Assembly (NCBI GenBank): GCA_016720075.1
Contig: JADJXW010000003.1
Coordinates: 62,001-126,000 of the forward strand
Source of the DNA: Pseudomonadota bacterium
Lineage (GTDB): Bacteria; Pseudomonadota; Gammaproteobacteria; Steroidobacterales; Steroidobacteraceae
Direction: 5' to 3'
DNA length: 64,000 nucleotides
Shown: positions 26,501 to 33,025 of the stretch, one piece after another
Layout of the letters: each line of letters starts with the position of its first letter
Position numbering within the stretch: the stretch's first letter is position 1
Notes under the pieces: model-generated
Told to the model about the DNA's origin: nothing
Database searches by the model: none
The model's input: the letters and a program-made list of their open reading frames with translations, nothing else
Made by a program: the position numbers and the translations under genes

Positions 26501-26869
26501 CTCGAATAGAAGCCATACAAACAAGAGAGTGCCCGCAAGGCTCAGCACCGTTCTAACGGCATGCAGTGCGCCCCATCGCACAAGCAGTGCCCGCGTCTCC
26601 TCACTCGAGAGATCCCGACCCGCGACCAACCAGGCAACTCCCGCGCCCAGTAGCCAGGCGCCGATTCCGCACAGGAAGCTCAGAACCGCCAAGGGTGCCT
26701 GGAGCCACGTAGCGCGCTTGTAGCTCGGAGCCCATTGCAGTGCGGCAACGCGCGTCTCAAGGCCCATCCGTGCGGGGTGCTCGACGACATTGATGTAGAG
26801 CGCTGCGCCAGCAAAGAGGGCTGCTGACAGCACTGCGAGTAGTTCAAGGATGGAAATCAAAGAGGTCAC
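26495..26869 (-). CDS. DUF1772-type membrane protein (cassette 8)
   Basis: A 124-residue protein with four transmembrane segments. NVVEHPARMGLE followed by ALQWAPSYKRATWLQAPLAVLSF matches the DUF1772/anthrone oxygenase-like family. Start is GTG 26869. The stop TGA lies within the degenerate attC8, a usual arrangement in cassettes, and attC7 lies directly upstream, so the gene fills the whole space between two sites. Function unknown. Confidence 0.75.
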   Translation of the reverse strand: MTSLISILELLAVLSAALFAGAALYINVVEHPARMGLETRVAALQWAPSYKRATWLQAPLAVLSFLCGIGAWLLGAGVAWLVAGRDLSSEETRALLVRWGALHAVRTVLSLAGTLLFVWLLFEA

Positions 26870-26882
26870 CTTTGCTGGGTCT

Positions 26883-26964
26883 GCCGAACTGGTCGAGCGG
26901 GTGCGCGCCGGCGCACATGACAGGGCAGTTTATCGTTCACGGTGGCCCAAACGACGGGTTAGGT
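26883..26964 (-). repeat. attC site 7
   Basis: Minus strand: ACCTAACCCGTCGTTTGGGCC begins the site and GACCAGTTCGGC closes it, about 82 bases. The proximal core is ACCTAAC; the distal core GTTCGGC is one base off consensus. The proximal half is like attC1 (CCGTCGTTGGAGCGGCC). Confidence 0.6.
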
Positions 26965-26982
26965 GGCGATGCACCGGCGGAC

Positions 26983-27270
26983 TCACAGAGTGCCCTCCAC
27001 ATTGGCGAGCACTTCGCAATCACAGTATCCACCGTTCTCACCGAGCCAGGACACCACACGATCCTCAGGCAGCTTGTGGCAGGCCAGAAACGTCCGCGTA
27101 AAGCGATGCGAGTGATCGCACCCTTCTGAGAGCGACTCATCTAGAAAGTCGCAAAGAGCATCCAGTTCAACCTTGGTCAGCGGCGCTTCTGCGGTCGCCT
27201 GCTTGCGCATACGTTCAGCGGCCTCCTTGGCCAACGCATTGCGACGCTCCTTGTCCGAACGTGATGTCAC
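26983..27270 (-). CDS. DUF2695 protein (cassette 7)
   Basis: A protein of about 95 residues. The N-terminal half is charged and helical (SDKERRNALAKEAAERMRK). The C-terminal half carries the full DUF2695 signature: LCDFLDESLSEGCDHSHRFT, then VVSWLGENGGYCDCEVLANVE, with Cys/His residues that suggest metal binding. GTG 27270 is chosen; the frame continues to a TTG at 27285 that lies inside the attC6 core. DUF2695 proteins are often found next to unrelated genes and have no assigned function. Confidence 0.85.
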   Translation of the reverse strand: MTSRSDKERRNALAKEAAERMRKQATAEAPLTKVELDALCDFLDESLSEGCDHSHRFTRTFLACHKLPEDRVVSWLGENGGYCDCEVLANVEGTL

Positions 27271-27279
27271 AACAGAGCC

Positions 27280-27410
27280 GCCCAACGGTTTACATCAGAG
27301 CCCGCACGCCGGTCTTCCAGCACGCGGGCGCGCGGCACTGAACGGCGCACCAGGCTCAGCGGCCCGCGGCCGAGCACCAAATGCGTTCCTGCGCGCTGCA
27401 AGTGTTTGCT
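27280..27410 (-). repeat. attC site 6
   Basis: About 131 bases between the cores GTTTGCT (27404-27410) and GCCCAAC (27280-27286, plus strand). It shares with attC5 the inner blocks GCACGCGGGCGCGCGGC and CGGCCGAGCAC, so the two are recent relatives. The YcxB-like gene ends inside the upper core. Confidence 0.75.
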
Positions 27411-27879
27411 AGACGGCACGGCCCACGTGCTCCTCTATGGTCCTGGCAAAGCGCTCAAAGCTTTCGTTGCTATCAAAGAAGTGACTGGGGATGAGATAGA
27501 AGACGGTGCTTGCCGGGTAGAGCAGAACGAGCCTGCTGTTGCGCCGCCACCTGATTATTTGGGCCCATGGGACAAGCCCCTCACCGTTTTGGCGCCGGAA
27601 GAATATGCCATCGTCTCGCACTTCAATGGTGCTGTGTTCAGAGAGAGCCTTGTATTGCCGATACGTGCGGCGGGCTCGCCACGGAATGGCAATTCCGAAA
27701 AGGCAGATCAGTCCGGCAGGCGCAAATAGCGCCCACCAAGAAGGGCTGACGTAGCTAGCCCAAGCAAAGAGAAGCAGAATGCAGCCACCGAGGATGGCGT
27801 AAATCGGACGCGGCTTCACGTGCAGATACATGGCTCCGACGTGGTCTGTTTCCTGGATTGTTCCGCCGATCATTTGCAC
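27409..27879 (-). CDS. YcxB-like membrane protein (cassette 6)
   Basis: A 156-residue protein with two adjacent transmembrane helices (IYAILGGCILLLFAWASYV and WALFAPAGLICLFGIAIPW). The cytosolic C-terminal domain has STIEVRDDGIFFRRQNGEG, VPWAQIIRWRRNSRLVLLY and FYLIPSHFF, the YcxB-like pattern. YcxB-like proteins are frequent cassette cargo and have no known function. Start is GTG 27879 or the ATG two codons on. The stop TAG lies at the attC6 border. Confidence 0.85.
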   Translation of the reverse strand: MQMIGGTIQETDHVGAMYLHVKPRPIYAILGGCILLLFAWASYVSPSWWALFAPAGLICLFGIAIPWRARRTYRQYKALSEHSTIEVRDDGIFFRRQNGEGLVPWAQIIRWRRNSRLVLLYPASTVFYLIPSHFFDSNESFERFARTIEEHVGRAV

Positions 27880-27891
27880 AGTCCTAGTGCC

Positions 27892-28025
27892 GCCTAACGA
27901 CTGAGTTCAGCGGCCGCACGCTGACCTGTCAGCACGCGGGCGCGCGGCGCTGACGAGGGCACCAGGCTCACCCGCCGGCGGCCGAGCACTTTATGTGTCC
28001 CCGGCGCTGCATGTGTTTGTTGGGC
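27892..28025 (-). repeat. attC site 5
   Basis: 134 bases bounded by GCCTAAC (27892-27898) and GTTGGGC (28019-28025), both perfect core sequences. Inner arms are GTTCAGCGGCCGC and the opposing GCGGCCGAGCAC. Long attC of the type found in chromosomal integrons. Closely related to attC6. Confidence 0.85.
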
Positions 28026-28040
28026 GGCACGATCGAGGGA

Positions 28041-28577
28041 TTACTGATCAATTTGCAGCTCCTCAAGAACGAAATCACCAGACGAACAAAATAGGAGCAA
28101 TTGTCTTTCTGGCTCGACTTTCACTGCCGTGGCGCTGCGAAGTGGTCCGAGTTGCACCGTCCCGCGCCCATTCCTATCGAATTCAAGCCTGAAGGGTAGT
28201 CGTTCCTCTGTCGTCGGGATCCGGCGCTTCGCGAGGTAGGCATCCTTGTACTGGACAAGCCGAAGCTCCATGTAAGTACTCCAGTACACCGCCTGGACTC
28301 CCGGGTCAGCTTTCATACTGCCTACAACTACAGTGACAGCGGGTATCCATTTTGTCTCTCGTCGAAAGCGTGTTGCGCGAACATAGCCAGTCACTTGAAG
28401 TGGACCAGGCAGCAGCGGCAAGCGAATAGTCTCGAACTTGCCTGCAGGTGCCGAGCAAACATGCGTAGCCTGCAAACCATTTGCGCTAATGACACTGGCT
28501 CCGTCAGCGCGACACTGCATCGTCCATGACGCTCCGCAGGCGACCAGAACTAGCGAAATGGCAATCCCGTGACTCAT
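28041..28577 (-). CDS. Exported hypothetical protein (cassette 5)
   Basis: A 178-residue protein with a signal peptide (MSHGIAISLVLVACGASWTM, then QCRADGA); the cysteine at 15 lies within the hydrophobic core, so a lipoprotein is possible but not clear. The mature part is beta-rich (IRLPLLPGPLQVTGYVRATRF, WIPAVTVVVGSM, GTVQLGPLRSATAVKVEPE), like a galactose-binding or jelly-roll domain. No family recognised. The gene exactly fills the space between attC4 and attC5. Confidence 0.7.
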   Translation of the reverse strand: MSHGIAISLVLVACGASWTMQCRADGASVISANGLQATHVCSAPAGKFETIRLPLLPGPLQVTGYVRATRFRRETKWIPAVTVVVGSMKADPGVQAVYWSTYMELRLVQYKDAYLAKRRIPTTEERLPFRLEFDRNGRGTVQLGPLRSATAVKVEPERQLLLFCSSGDFVLEELQIDQ

Positions 28578-28584
28578 GAGTGCC

Positions 28585-28709
28585 GCCTAACGCCCGAGTT
28601 CAGCGACGGCACGCCAGCGCCCGGGCGCAGGGCAGAGAGCCGTCCGAACTAGATAACGGTTGGGCGCATGCACTTTATCTATCCCCGCTGTTGCAACGAG
28701 ATGTTAGCG
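28585..28709 (-). repeat. attC site 4
   Basis: 125 bases between GCCTAAC (28585-28591) and GTTAGCG (28703-28709), both good cores. Inner segments GTTCAGCGACGGC and GCTGTTGCAAC are less symmetrical than in other sites. The TAA stop of cassette 4 is supplied by the upper core. Confidence 0.8.
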
Positions 28710-29363
28710 GTTGACACGTTTAACCATCCACTTTGGGAATCCGTACTCTTGGTGAGGCATGTGCGTCGTTCCGTCAAAACCAACCTCAACCTGTCGATAG
28801 CCGTGGAGACCCTCAAAGCCTGTTGCGCCAGGTTGAAATAGAACGATCCTCTGCGCGAACCCTATCGTAACAATACCGCTAGCGCGCTCTTGTATGGAAG
28901 CGCGCCTACTTTCTAGCAGCTTCTCTCGAGTGTATATGCCGTCCAATATATCGGTCTGTAGTACCGGCTTGTCCGCTGGGTGCCCGTGCAGAGTGAACCC
29001 GTTTCTCAGGATGAACTCTTCCGCTGCAGCGACAGCAGTTCGCTCCCATGGCATGACCGGCAAGAGGGCGTTGAGCATCAGTAGCCCAAGGTAAGCAGCG
29101 GGCAGCGCCGCTAAGGTACCGCCAGTCGCCAGCGCCCCTCCCAACAATGAGCGTGGGCGACCTGCCCTAAGCCAAGATCGCAGCGCGAATGGCAGAACTA
29201 CCAGCTCGACAGAGGACATTGCGAATGCAACGAGCATCGCGGTAATGCTTGACCAAACGGCGCTCGCAAAAGCAGCAAACAAGCCGATGGCCAATGGAAT
29301 CGCCAAGACCAGGATGGTCGGCACACCCATGAGGCGCGGAACTGACTTTGCCGATGGTTTCAT
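28704..29363 (-). CDS. Membrane protein of unknown function (cassette 4)
   Basis: A 219-residue protein with three N-terminal transmembrane segments (residues ~12-32, 38-62 and 75-103). The soluble C-terminal domain of about 110 residues contains FILRNGFTLHGHPADKPVLQ, IVTIGFAQRIVLFQPG and the closing PHQEYGFPKWMVKRVNR. I recognise no family. Its TAA stop is part of the attC4 core (CGC TAA C), so the attC completes the gene. GC content is visibly lower than in flanking chromosomal genes. Confidence 0.7.
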   Translation of the reverse strand: MKPSAKSVPRLMGVPTILVLAIPLAIGLFAAFASAVWSSITAMLVAFAMSSVELVVLPFALRSWLRAGRPRSLLGGALATGGTLAALPAAYLGLLMLNALLPVMPWERTAVAAAEEFILRNGFTLHGHPADKPVLQTDILDGIYTREKLLESRRASIQERASGIVTIGFAQRIVLFQPGATGFEGLHGYRQVEVGFDGTTHMPHQEYGFPKWMVKRVNR

Positions 29364-29394
29364 GGGACTTGGACGAGCAGTAGGTGTCAGAAAC

Positions 29395-29481
29395 CGCTAA
29401 CGCCCGAGCTGAGCTGGCTGCCCAGAAGCGCCTGAAGTGACTACTTTATCCATCACGGTCAGCTCCAGCGAGTTGTTAGCG
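29395..29481 (-). repeat. attC site 3
   Basis: 87 bases between CGCTAAC (29395-29401) and GTTAGCG (29475-29481). On the minus strand the inner arms are CGCTGGAGCTGACC and CAGCTCAGC, with one extra G in the first arm. Nearly identical to attC2 in length and sequence. Confidence 0.88.
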
Positions 29482-29493
29482 CGCTCCATGGGA

Positions 29494-30846
29494 TCATTCG
29501 CCAGTCCGTGGCGGAAGCACTCGATCCAGCCAGAAGTCCGCGTCTAATCGCCGCTGCCCCATCAACGAGCTGTCTGTAACAAATCGCACCGTGGCGTCTC
29601 GTAGACAAGACTTCGCAAGCTCACAGTGTTCATGAATTCGTGACGCATCTCGTGACTGAAGGTTTAGGCCTCCATGAACTACACGGTTTCTGGTTACCTG
29701 AATGTCACGCACATTCTCGTATCGCTCGCGACGCTCTGGCTCTTTCGCAAGATACGCGTAGTTGAGCGCAACGCGAAATGATAGCTCCGAGCGATCATTC
29801 GGGTTCAGCAATGCCTCGAGGCCAATGACGGCGTCCAACAAAGCATCGACGGGGGAGAGGCGACTTTCGGCATCTAAGAGTCGTGCCGCAGCAATGCTCA
29901 ATTCATCCCTGCGGGCACCAGAAAGTGACTTGTATAGCGTGACAAGGCGACCAACTTCTTCTTCGGATAGCTCCATAAATGAGAACGGATTAACCACAAG
30001 CGGTGCCGAGCTGTGGCCGCTCATGTTCGGCAGAATAGCTGGTCGAATTGTGTCGAAGCTTGCAAGGATGCCTACGCGACCGCTCTTCAGCATATGAATC
30101 GCAGCCATGACGTTGTCGATCTTCGTCTGATGAAGTTGAGTCACCGACCAATCCGGCGTCCAGAGCTCATGAACTGGAGTCAGGCGAATCGAAACTGGTG
30201 TCTCGGATACAATGGCAGCAGTAACAAACTTTGACGTGATGTCGAATCTAGTCTCGGACGAGATGTCGTTGCTTCCAAAGTCTGCAATCTCCTCAGCAGT
30301 CAGGCGGCGGATGTATAGATCGTTGCCGAGGGCAACCCTTTCAACCTTGTCCGGCAGCTTGAGGCCGTTCAGAACCGTCAGGACCTCACGCACTCCGACT
30401 TGGGTCTTAAGAAGGCCGTCTAGCTCACCAAGGACACTTGAGATTGCGTTGTCTGTGGATATTGACCCCGACATCCTCACCGCCACTTCACGCGAAAAGC
30501 AGGCTAGAAGGGCGAAGCAGTCCTGGATCCGTTGACTGCCGCTAGCATGCTGAACATAGCCAAGGAGCTCCGGCTGCCGCTGACGTAGCACTTGGTCGAG
30601 CGCTGTCAGCTCCTTTGAGTTCGCATGTTTCTTGCGGAAGGCGATCCATGACTGGATGCCCTGATAGGGCTCGATGTTTACAGAGTAGCTGCCTACTCCG
30701 GTTGGTCTGGGCACTCTCTTCCAGTCTGCAGCTGGCTCAGCCATCCATTCCGGCACCATCTTCGAAAGCGCCTCGGCGAGGCGTTGCCTTACATCGGGGT
30801 CCAAGCCCGAGATCAGCGTTGAGCCAGAAGAAGCGTGGCTATCCAT
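29494..30846 (-). CDS. HEPN-domain protein, ApeA-like (cassette 3)
   Basis: At 450 residues this is the largest cassette product. The C-terminal ~130 residues look like an ApeA-type HEPN domain: DALLDAVIGLEALLNPNDRSE, FRVALNYAYLAKEPERRERYENV and the R-x4-H ribonuclease signature RNRVVHGG (Arg386, His391). The N-terminal 300 residues are mixed alpha/beta without a recognised family and may sense a trigger. HEPN proteins of this kind are RNases in toxin-antitoxin and anti-phage systems. The stop is 13 bases before the attC3 core, and attC2 lies just upstream. RNase activity and defence role are inferences; the HEPN assignment is fairly secure. Confidence 0.8.
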   Translation of the reverse strand: MDSHASSGSTLISGLDPDVRQRLAEALSKMVPEWMAEPAADWKRVPRPTGVGSYSVNIEPYQGIQSWIAFRKKHANSKELTALDQVLRQRQPELLGYVQHASGSQRIQDCFALLACFSREVAVRMSGSISTDNAISSVLGELDGLLKTQVGVREVLTVLNGLKLPDKVERVALGNDLYIRRLTAEEIADFGSNDISSETRFDITSKFVTAAIVSETPVSIRLTPVHELWTPDWSVTQLHQTKIDNVMAAIHMLKSGRVGILASFDTIRPAILPNMSGHSSAPLVVNPFSFMELSEEEVGRLVTLYKSLSGARRDELSIAAARLLDAESRLSPVDALLDAVIGLEALLNPNDRSELSFRVALNYAYLAKEPERRERYENVRDIQVTRNRVVHGGLNLQSRDASRIHEHCELAKSCLRDATVRFVTDSSLMGQRRLDADFWLDRVLPPRTGE

Positions 30847-30870
30847 GGCTCACCATGACAGGGAAAGTAC

Positions 30871-31692
30871 TCAAGAGCGCAAACGCCCGAGCTGAGCTGC
30901 CGCAGCACAGCGCCTTGAAGTGAGCAGTTTATGGTGCACGGCCAGCTCCAGCGAGTTGTTAGCGCCCCGCGGGACGGCAATTGTTGCGGTTGCTAGATTC
31001 ATATCCATGTTCATCGCGCGGTTGAGCCCATACTTCTTCTCAAGGTACTGAATAACCGCAGCACCATCGCGACGATCCACATCAGTGTCTGCGATGTATG
31101 CATCACCACTGGCTTCTTCGGCAAGCGGATCCATCAGCCCATCTGGGAAGTTCGCGGCGAATGGCGATGCCTTCAGCGTTGAGTAGCGCGGCGAGTAGGT
31201 ATTCAGACATAACTTCATCGTGACCGATTCGCCAACACAGAACGCCGCCACAGCACCGTCGAGATCTTCCCGGTATCGGAAGAAGTCGGAGTTTCGGAAG
31301 TAGTAGCACTCTCTTAGAGTTCTCCGGTCGAGCTCGAAGAGCTTGGTCGACCCATAGAGCGTGGCCATGAACTGATAGTGCTTAGCCTCCGCGTCGAACC
31401 CCATGCCAGTGAACCAAATGATGCGCGCATCTGGCGCAACCTTTGCAGCGGTTGATGAGAGTTGCTTTCGCGCCTTAGTTACGATCCCAGAAAGTCTGTT
31501 GCTATGAACAAGAGGCGTGCTTTGCCCATGTACTCGCCCTGACCTCAATGCGTCTTCGCGCTTTTGCATCGACTCGGGGTTCTCGAACTTTGCCTTCTCC
31601 TCTACGAGAAGCTTGAATCCATTGAGCTCAGCGAACCAATCCGACTCCTCAACCGAGGACGTCGGAATCTCGGGCACTGGCGCCCCATGCAC
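30871..31692 (-). CDS. Unknown protein with attC-encoded C-terminus (cassette 2)
   Basis: A 273-residue soluble protein with no recognised family. The N-terminal ESDWFAELNGFKLLVEEKAKF has a hydrophobic strand ending E-x-K (Glu31, Lys33) with an Asp 13 residues before, weakly like the PD-(D/E)xK nuclease motif. The body contains RIIWFTGMGFDAEAKHYQFM, and then REDLDGAVAAFCVGE. No stop occurs before attC2: the last ~30 residues are a translation of the whole attC site and the frame ends with TGA at 30871. This either is a natural tail or shows the original stop was lost. Function unknown. Confidence 0.7.
   Translation of the reverse strand: MHGAPVPEIPTSSVEESDWFAELNGFKLLVEEKAKFENPESMQKREDALRSGRVHGQSTPLVHSNRLSGIVTKARKQLSSTAAKVAPDARIIWFTGMGFDAEAKHYQFMATLYGSTKLFELDRRTLRECYYFRNSDFFRYREDLDGAVAAFCVGESVTMKLCLNTYSPRYSTLKASPFAANFPDGLMDPLAEEASGDAYIADTDVDRRDGAAVIQYLEKKYGLNRAMNMDMNLATATIAVPRGANNSLELAVHHKLLTSRRCAAAAQLGRLRS
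30878..30964 (-). repeat. attC site 2
   Basis: 87 bases between CGCAAAC (30878-30884) and GTTAGCG (30958-30964). Minus-strand arms GCTGGAGCTGGCC and GGCAGCTCAGC pair with one unpaired G. Entirely within the reading frame of cassette 2. Confidence 0.85.
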
Positions 31693-31732
31693 TGAAGACT
31701 TGCTGCGCGACTGAGAACTCGAGCGACATAGG

Positions 31733-31856
31733 CGCTAACGACCTAGTTGAGCGGCCGCGCGCCGAGGCGTAGGCGCAAAACCGATGAGCTGGAAGCCAAG
31801 ATAACGGCTGGGCGCGTGCAGTTTATGCATCACGGCCGCTCCAACGACGGTAAGGC
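31733..31856 (-). repeat. attC site 1
   Basis: 124 bases between CGCTAAC (31733-31739) and GTAAGGC (31850-31856, one base off GTTAGGC). Inner arms on the minus strand are CGTTGGAGCGGCCG and CGGCCGCTCAAC, with one extra G in the first arm, fixing the orientation as minus. Confidence 0.8.
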
Positions 31857-31884
31857 AGGCAACCACACCACCAGGATCCATGCC

Positions 31885-32196
31885 TCAGCCGTCAAGATGG
31901 CGTCGTACGTCATCGGTACAAGTGAACTCAAGCCCATCCACTGCCGCCACCCCTTTAAGCACATCACGAAGGTGCACTCCGCTTGAAGCTGGGTCAAGGA
32001 CATAACTACCCGAGACAACGGAAAATAACCCGTGGCGGTTGGCGGTCGTGAACCTTGGTGCGAGCGGCTTGCCGTCAGAGGCAAAGAACAGCCACACGCC
32101 GTCCTCAACATCTACGCCTTCGCAATACGCTATCGCGTCCGCCTCTGTTGGGAACGCCGTAAGAGTCCGGTCGTCGGTCGATAGCGCAAAGATCAC
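31885..32196 (-). CDS. Small conserved cassette protein of unknown function (cassette 1)
   Basis: A 103-residue soluble protein starting GTG 32196, six bases after the attI-like junction, so it is the first cassette. Sequence features are FPTEADAIAYCEGVDVEDGVWLFF, an aromatic-acidic pattern, then PLAPRFTTANRHGLFSVVSG and a C-terminal helix (TDDVRRHL). I recall the N-terminal pattern from other hypothetical cassette proteins but can give no family name. No ribosome site is evident, so expression may depend on the attI-proximal promoter. Function unknown. Confidence 0.7.
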   Translation of the reverse strand: MIFALSTDDRTLTAFPTEADAIAYCEGVDVEDGVWLFFASDGKPLAPRFTTANRHGLFSVVSGSYVLDPASSGVHLRDVLKGVAAVDGLEFTCTDDVRRHLDG

Positions 32197-32202
32197 TTGG
32201 TT

Positions 32203-32220
32203 GCCTAACTAGTTTTAGAC
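32203..32220 (-). other. attI-like recombination site
   Basis: On the minus strand GTCTAAAACTAGTTAGGC closely follows the 3' end of class 1 attI (CTAAAAC, short spacer, GTTAGGC), with a perfect GTTAGGC core and an inverted CTAAAAC simple site two bases away. It lies directly before the first cassette. The 160 bases beyond it (32221-32380) hold only a 21-codon frame and no integrase. Marks the probable head of the array. Confidence 0.65.
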
Positions 32221-32380
32221 ATGCGTTATTTGCCGAATAACCTGGCCATGCCTTCTCCCAATTCCCCTCTTCCGTCAGCCATTTAGCCCTTTCCCTGTCG
32301 CATATCGCAACCGATAACCGGCAGCGCACTTAATCCGGACCAGACCCACTCCGCACCCTGCCCTTCCAGCCATCATCCCT

Positions 32381-32901
32381 TCACAGGATCTTCCTGCGGT
32401 AAATCAACCACTGCCCATCGCGCTTCACCAATTCATCCTCGTACCGCCCCTGCGCTGCGATCCGGAAGCTGTACATGGCCGGTCCGCCATTCACTGTCAT
32501 CCAGTAGCTGCGGTGGGTGGCCTTGTCGGCGCTGACGATGTCGATGACGGCGTTGGTCATCACGTGGTGCATGCTGGGCGGCGGGTCATTGGCGGGGTCG
32601 GCATCTGCCGCGCGCTTGGCCCGGTCGGCCTTCAGGTCCGTGATGATCGTGGCGATCTCGGCGCGGCCCTGAAGACCTTGCCTTCCATCGCAAACTCCGC
32701 GTCCTCGGTGAAGGCCGAGGCATACACGTCCGCGTCGAACGTATCGAGCCCGGTGGAATAGCGCACCAGCGTCGTTTCAATGGCCTGGCGGTCAACGTAG
32801 TTCTGCAGCGTCGCCTGCAGGTTGTCGGGCGCCTTCGCGCAAGCCGCAACCAGCATCGAAAGCGCCACCAAGGTGGCAATGCCCGGGCGGAATACCTTCA
32901 T
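32381..32901 (-). CDS. SnoaL-like lipoprotein, frameshifted
   Basis: An NTF2/SnoaL-fold protein with a lipoprotein signal (LVALSMLVAAC). The N-terminal half has DRQAIETTLVRYSTGLDTFDADVYASAFTED, the typical helix pattern of the SnoaL_4 type. The C-terminal half includes HHVMTNAVIDIVSADKATHRSYWM and ends GRYEDELVKRDGQWLIYRRK. A single-base error near 32668 separates the halves; correcting it gives one protein of about 173 residues. Such domains bind steroid- or polyketide-like ligands or act as dehydratases. The role here is unknown. Confidence 0.8.
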
Positions 32902-32953
32902 CTGACTCTCCCTTGGATCTGGTGTTGTTCGATTCTCTTGGCCTTCAACGACA

Positions 32954-32981
32954 AAAGCCCGTCTCTTTCGAGACGGGCTTT
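32954..32981 (-). terminator. Rho-independent terminator of the nrdJ operon
   Basis: AAAGCCCGTCTC and GAGACGGGCTTT form a perfect 12-base stem with a four-base loop. On the minus strand it is followed by a T-rich CTTTTGTC, 45 bases after the nrdJb stop, so it ends the nrdJab transcript. Confidence 0.88.
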
Positions 32982-33025
32982 CCTGGCTCCTGCCAGTCGA
33001 GCGCATCCTGCCTGTCAGCTCAAAC

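Larger units (their letters stand above)
26436..32220 (-). mobile_element. Integron-type gene-cassette array without adjacent integrase
   Basis: Eight single-gene cassettes, all on the minus strand, each followed by an attC-like site. The attC sites end in RYYYAAC/GTTRRRY core sequences and contain an inner imperfect inverted repeat in which one arm has an extra base, the extrahelical G expected for orientation on the minus strand (for example GCTGGAGC against GCTCAGC). An attI-like junction (GTCTAAAACTAGTTAGGC on the minus strand) lies at the head. No tyrosine recombinase frame is present beside it; the next gene is an unrelated lipoprotein. The cassettes have small promoterless-looking genes, lower GC than the flanks and no frameshifts. 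By definition this is a CALIN or a decayed chromosomal integron. Confidence 0.82.
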
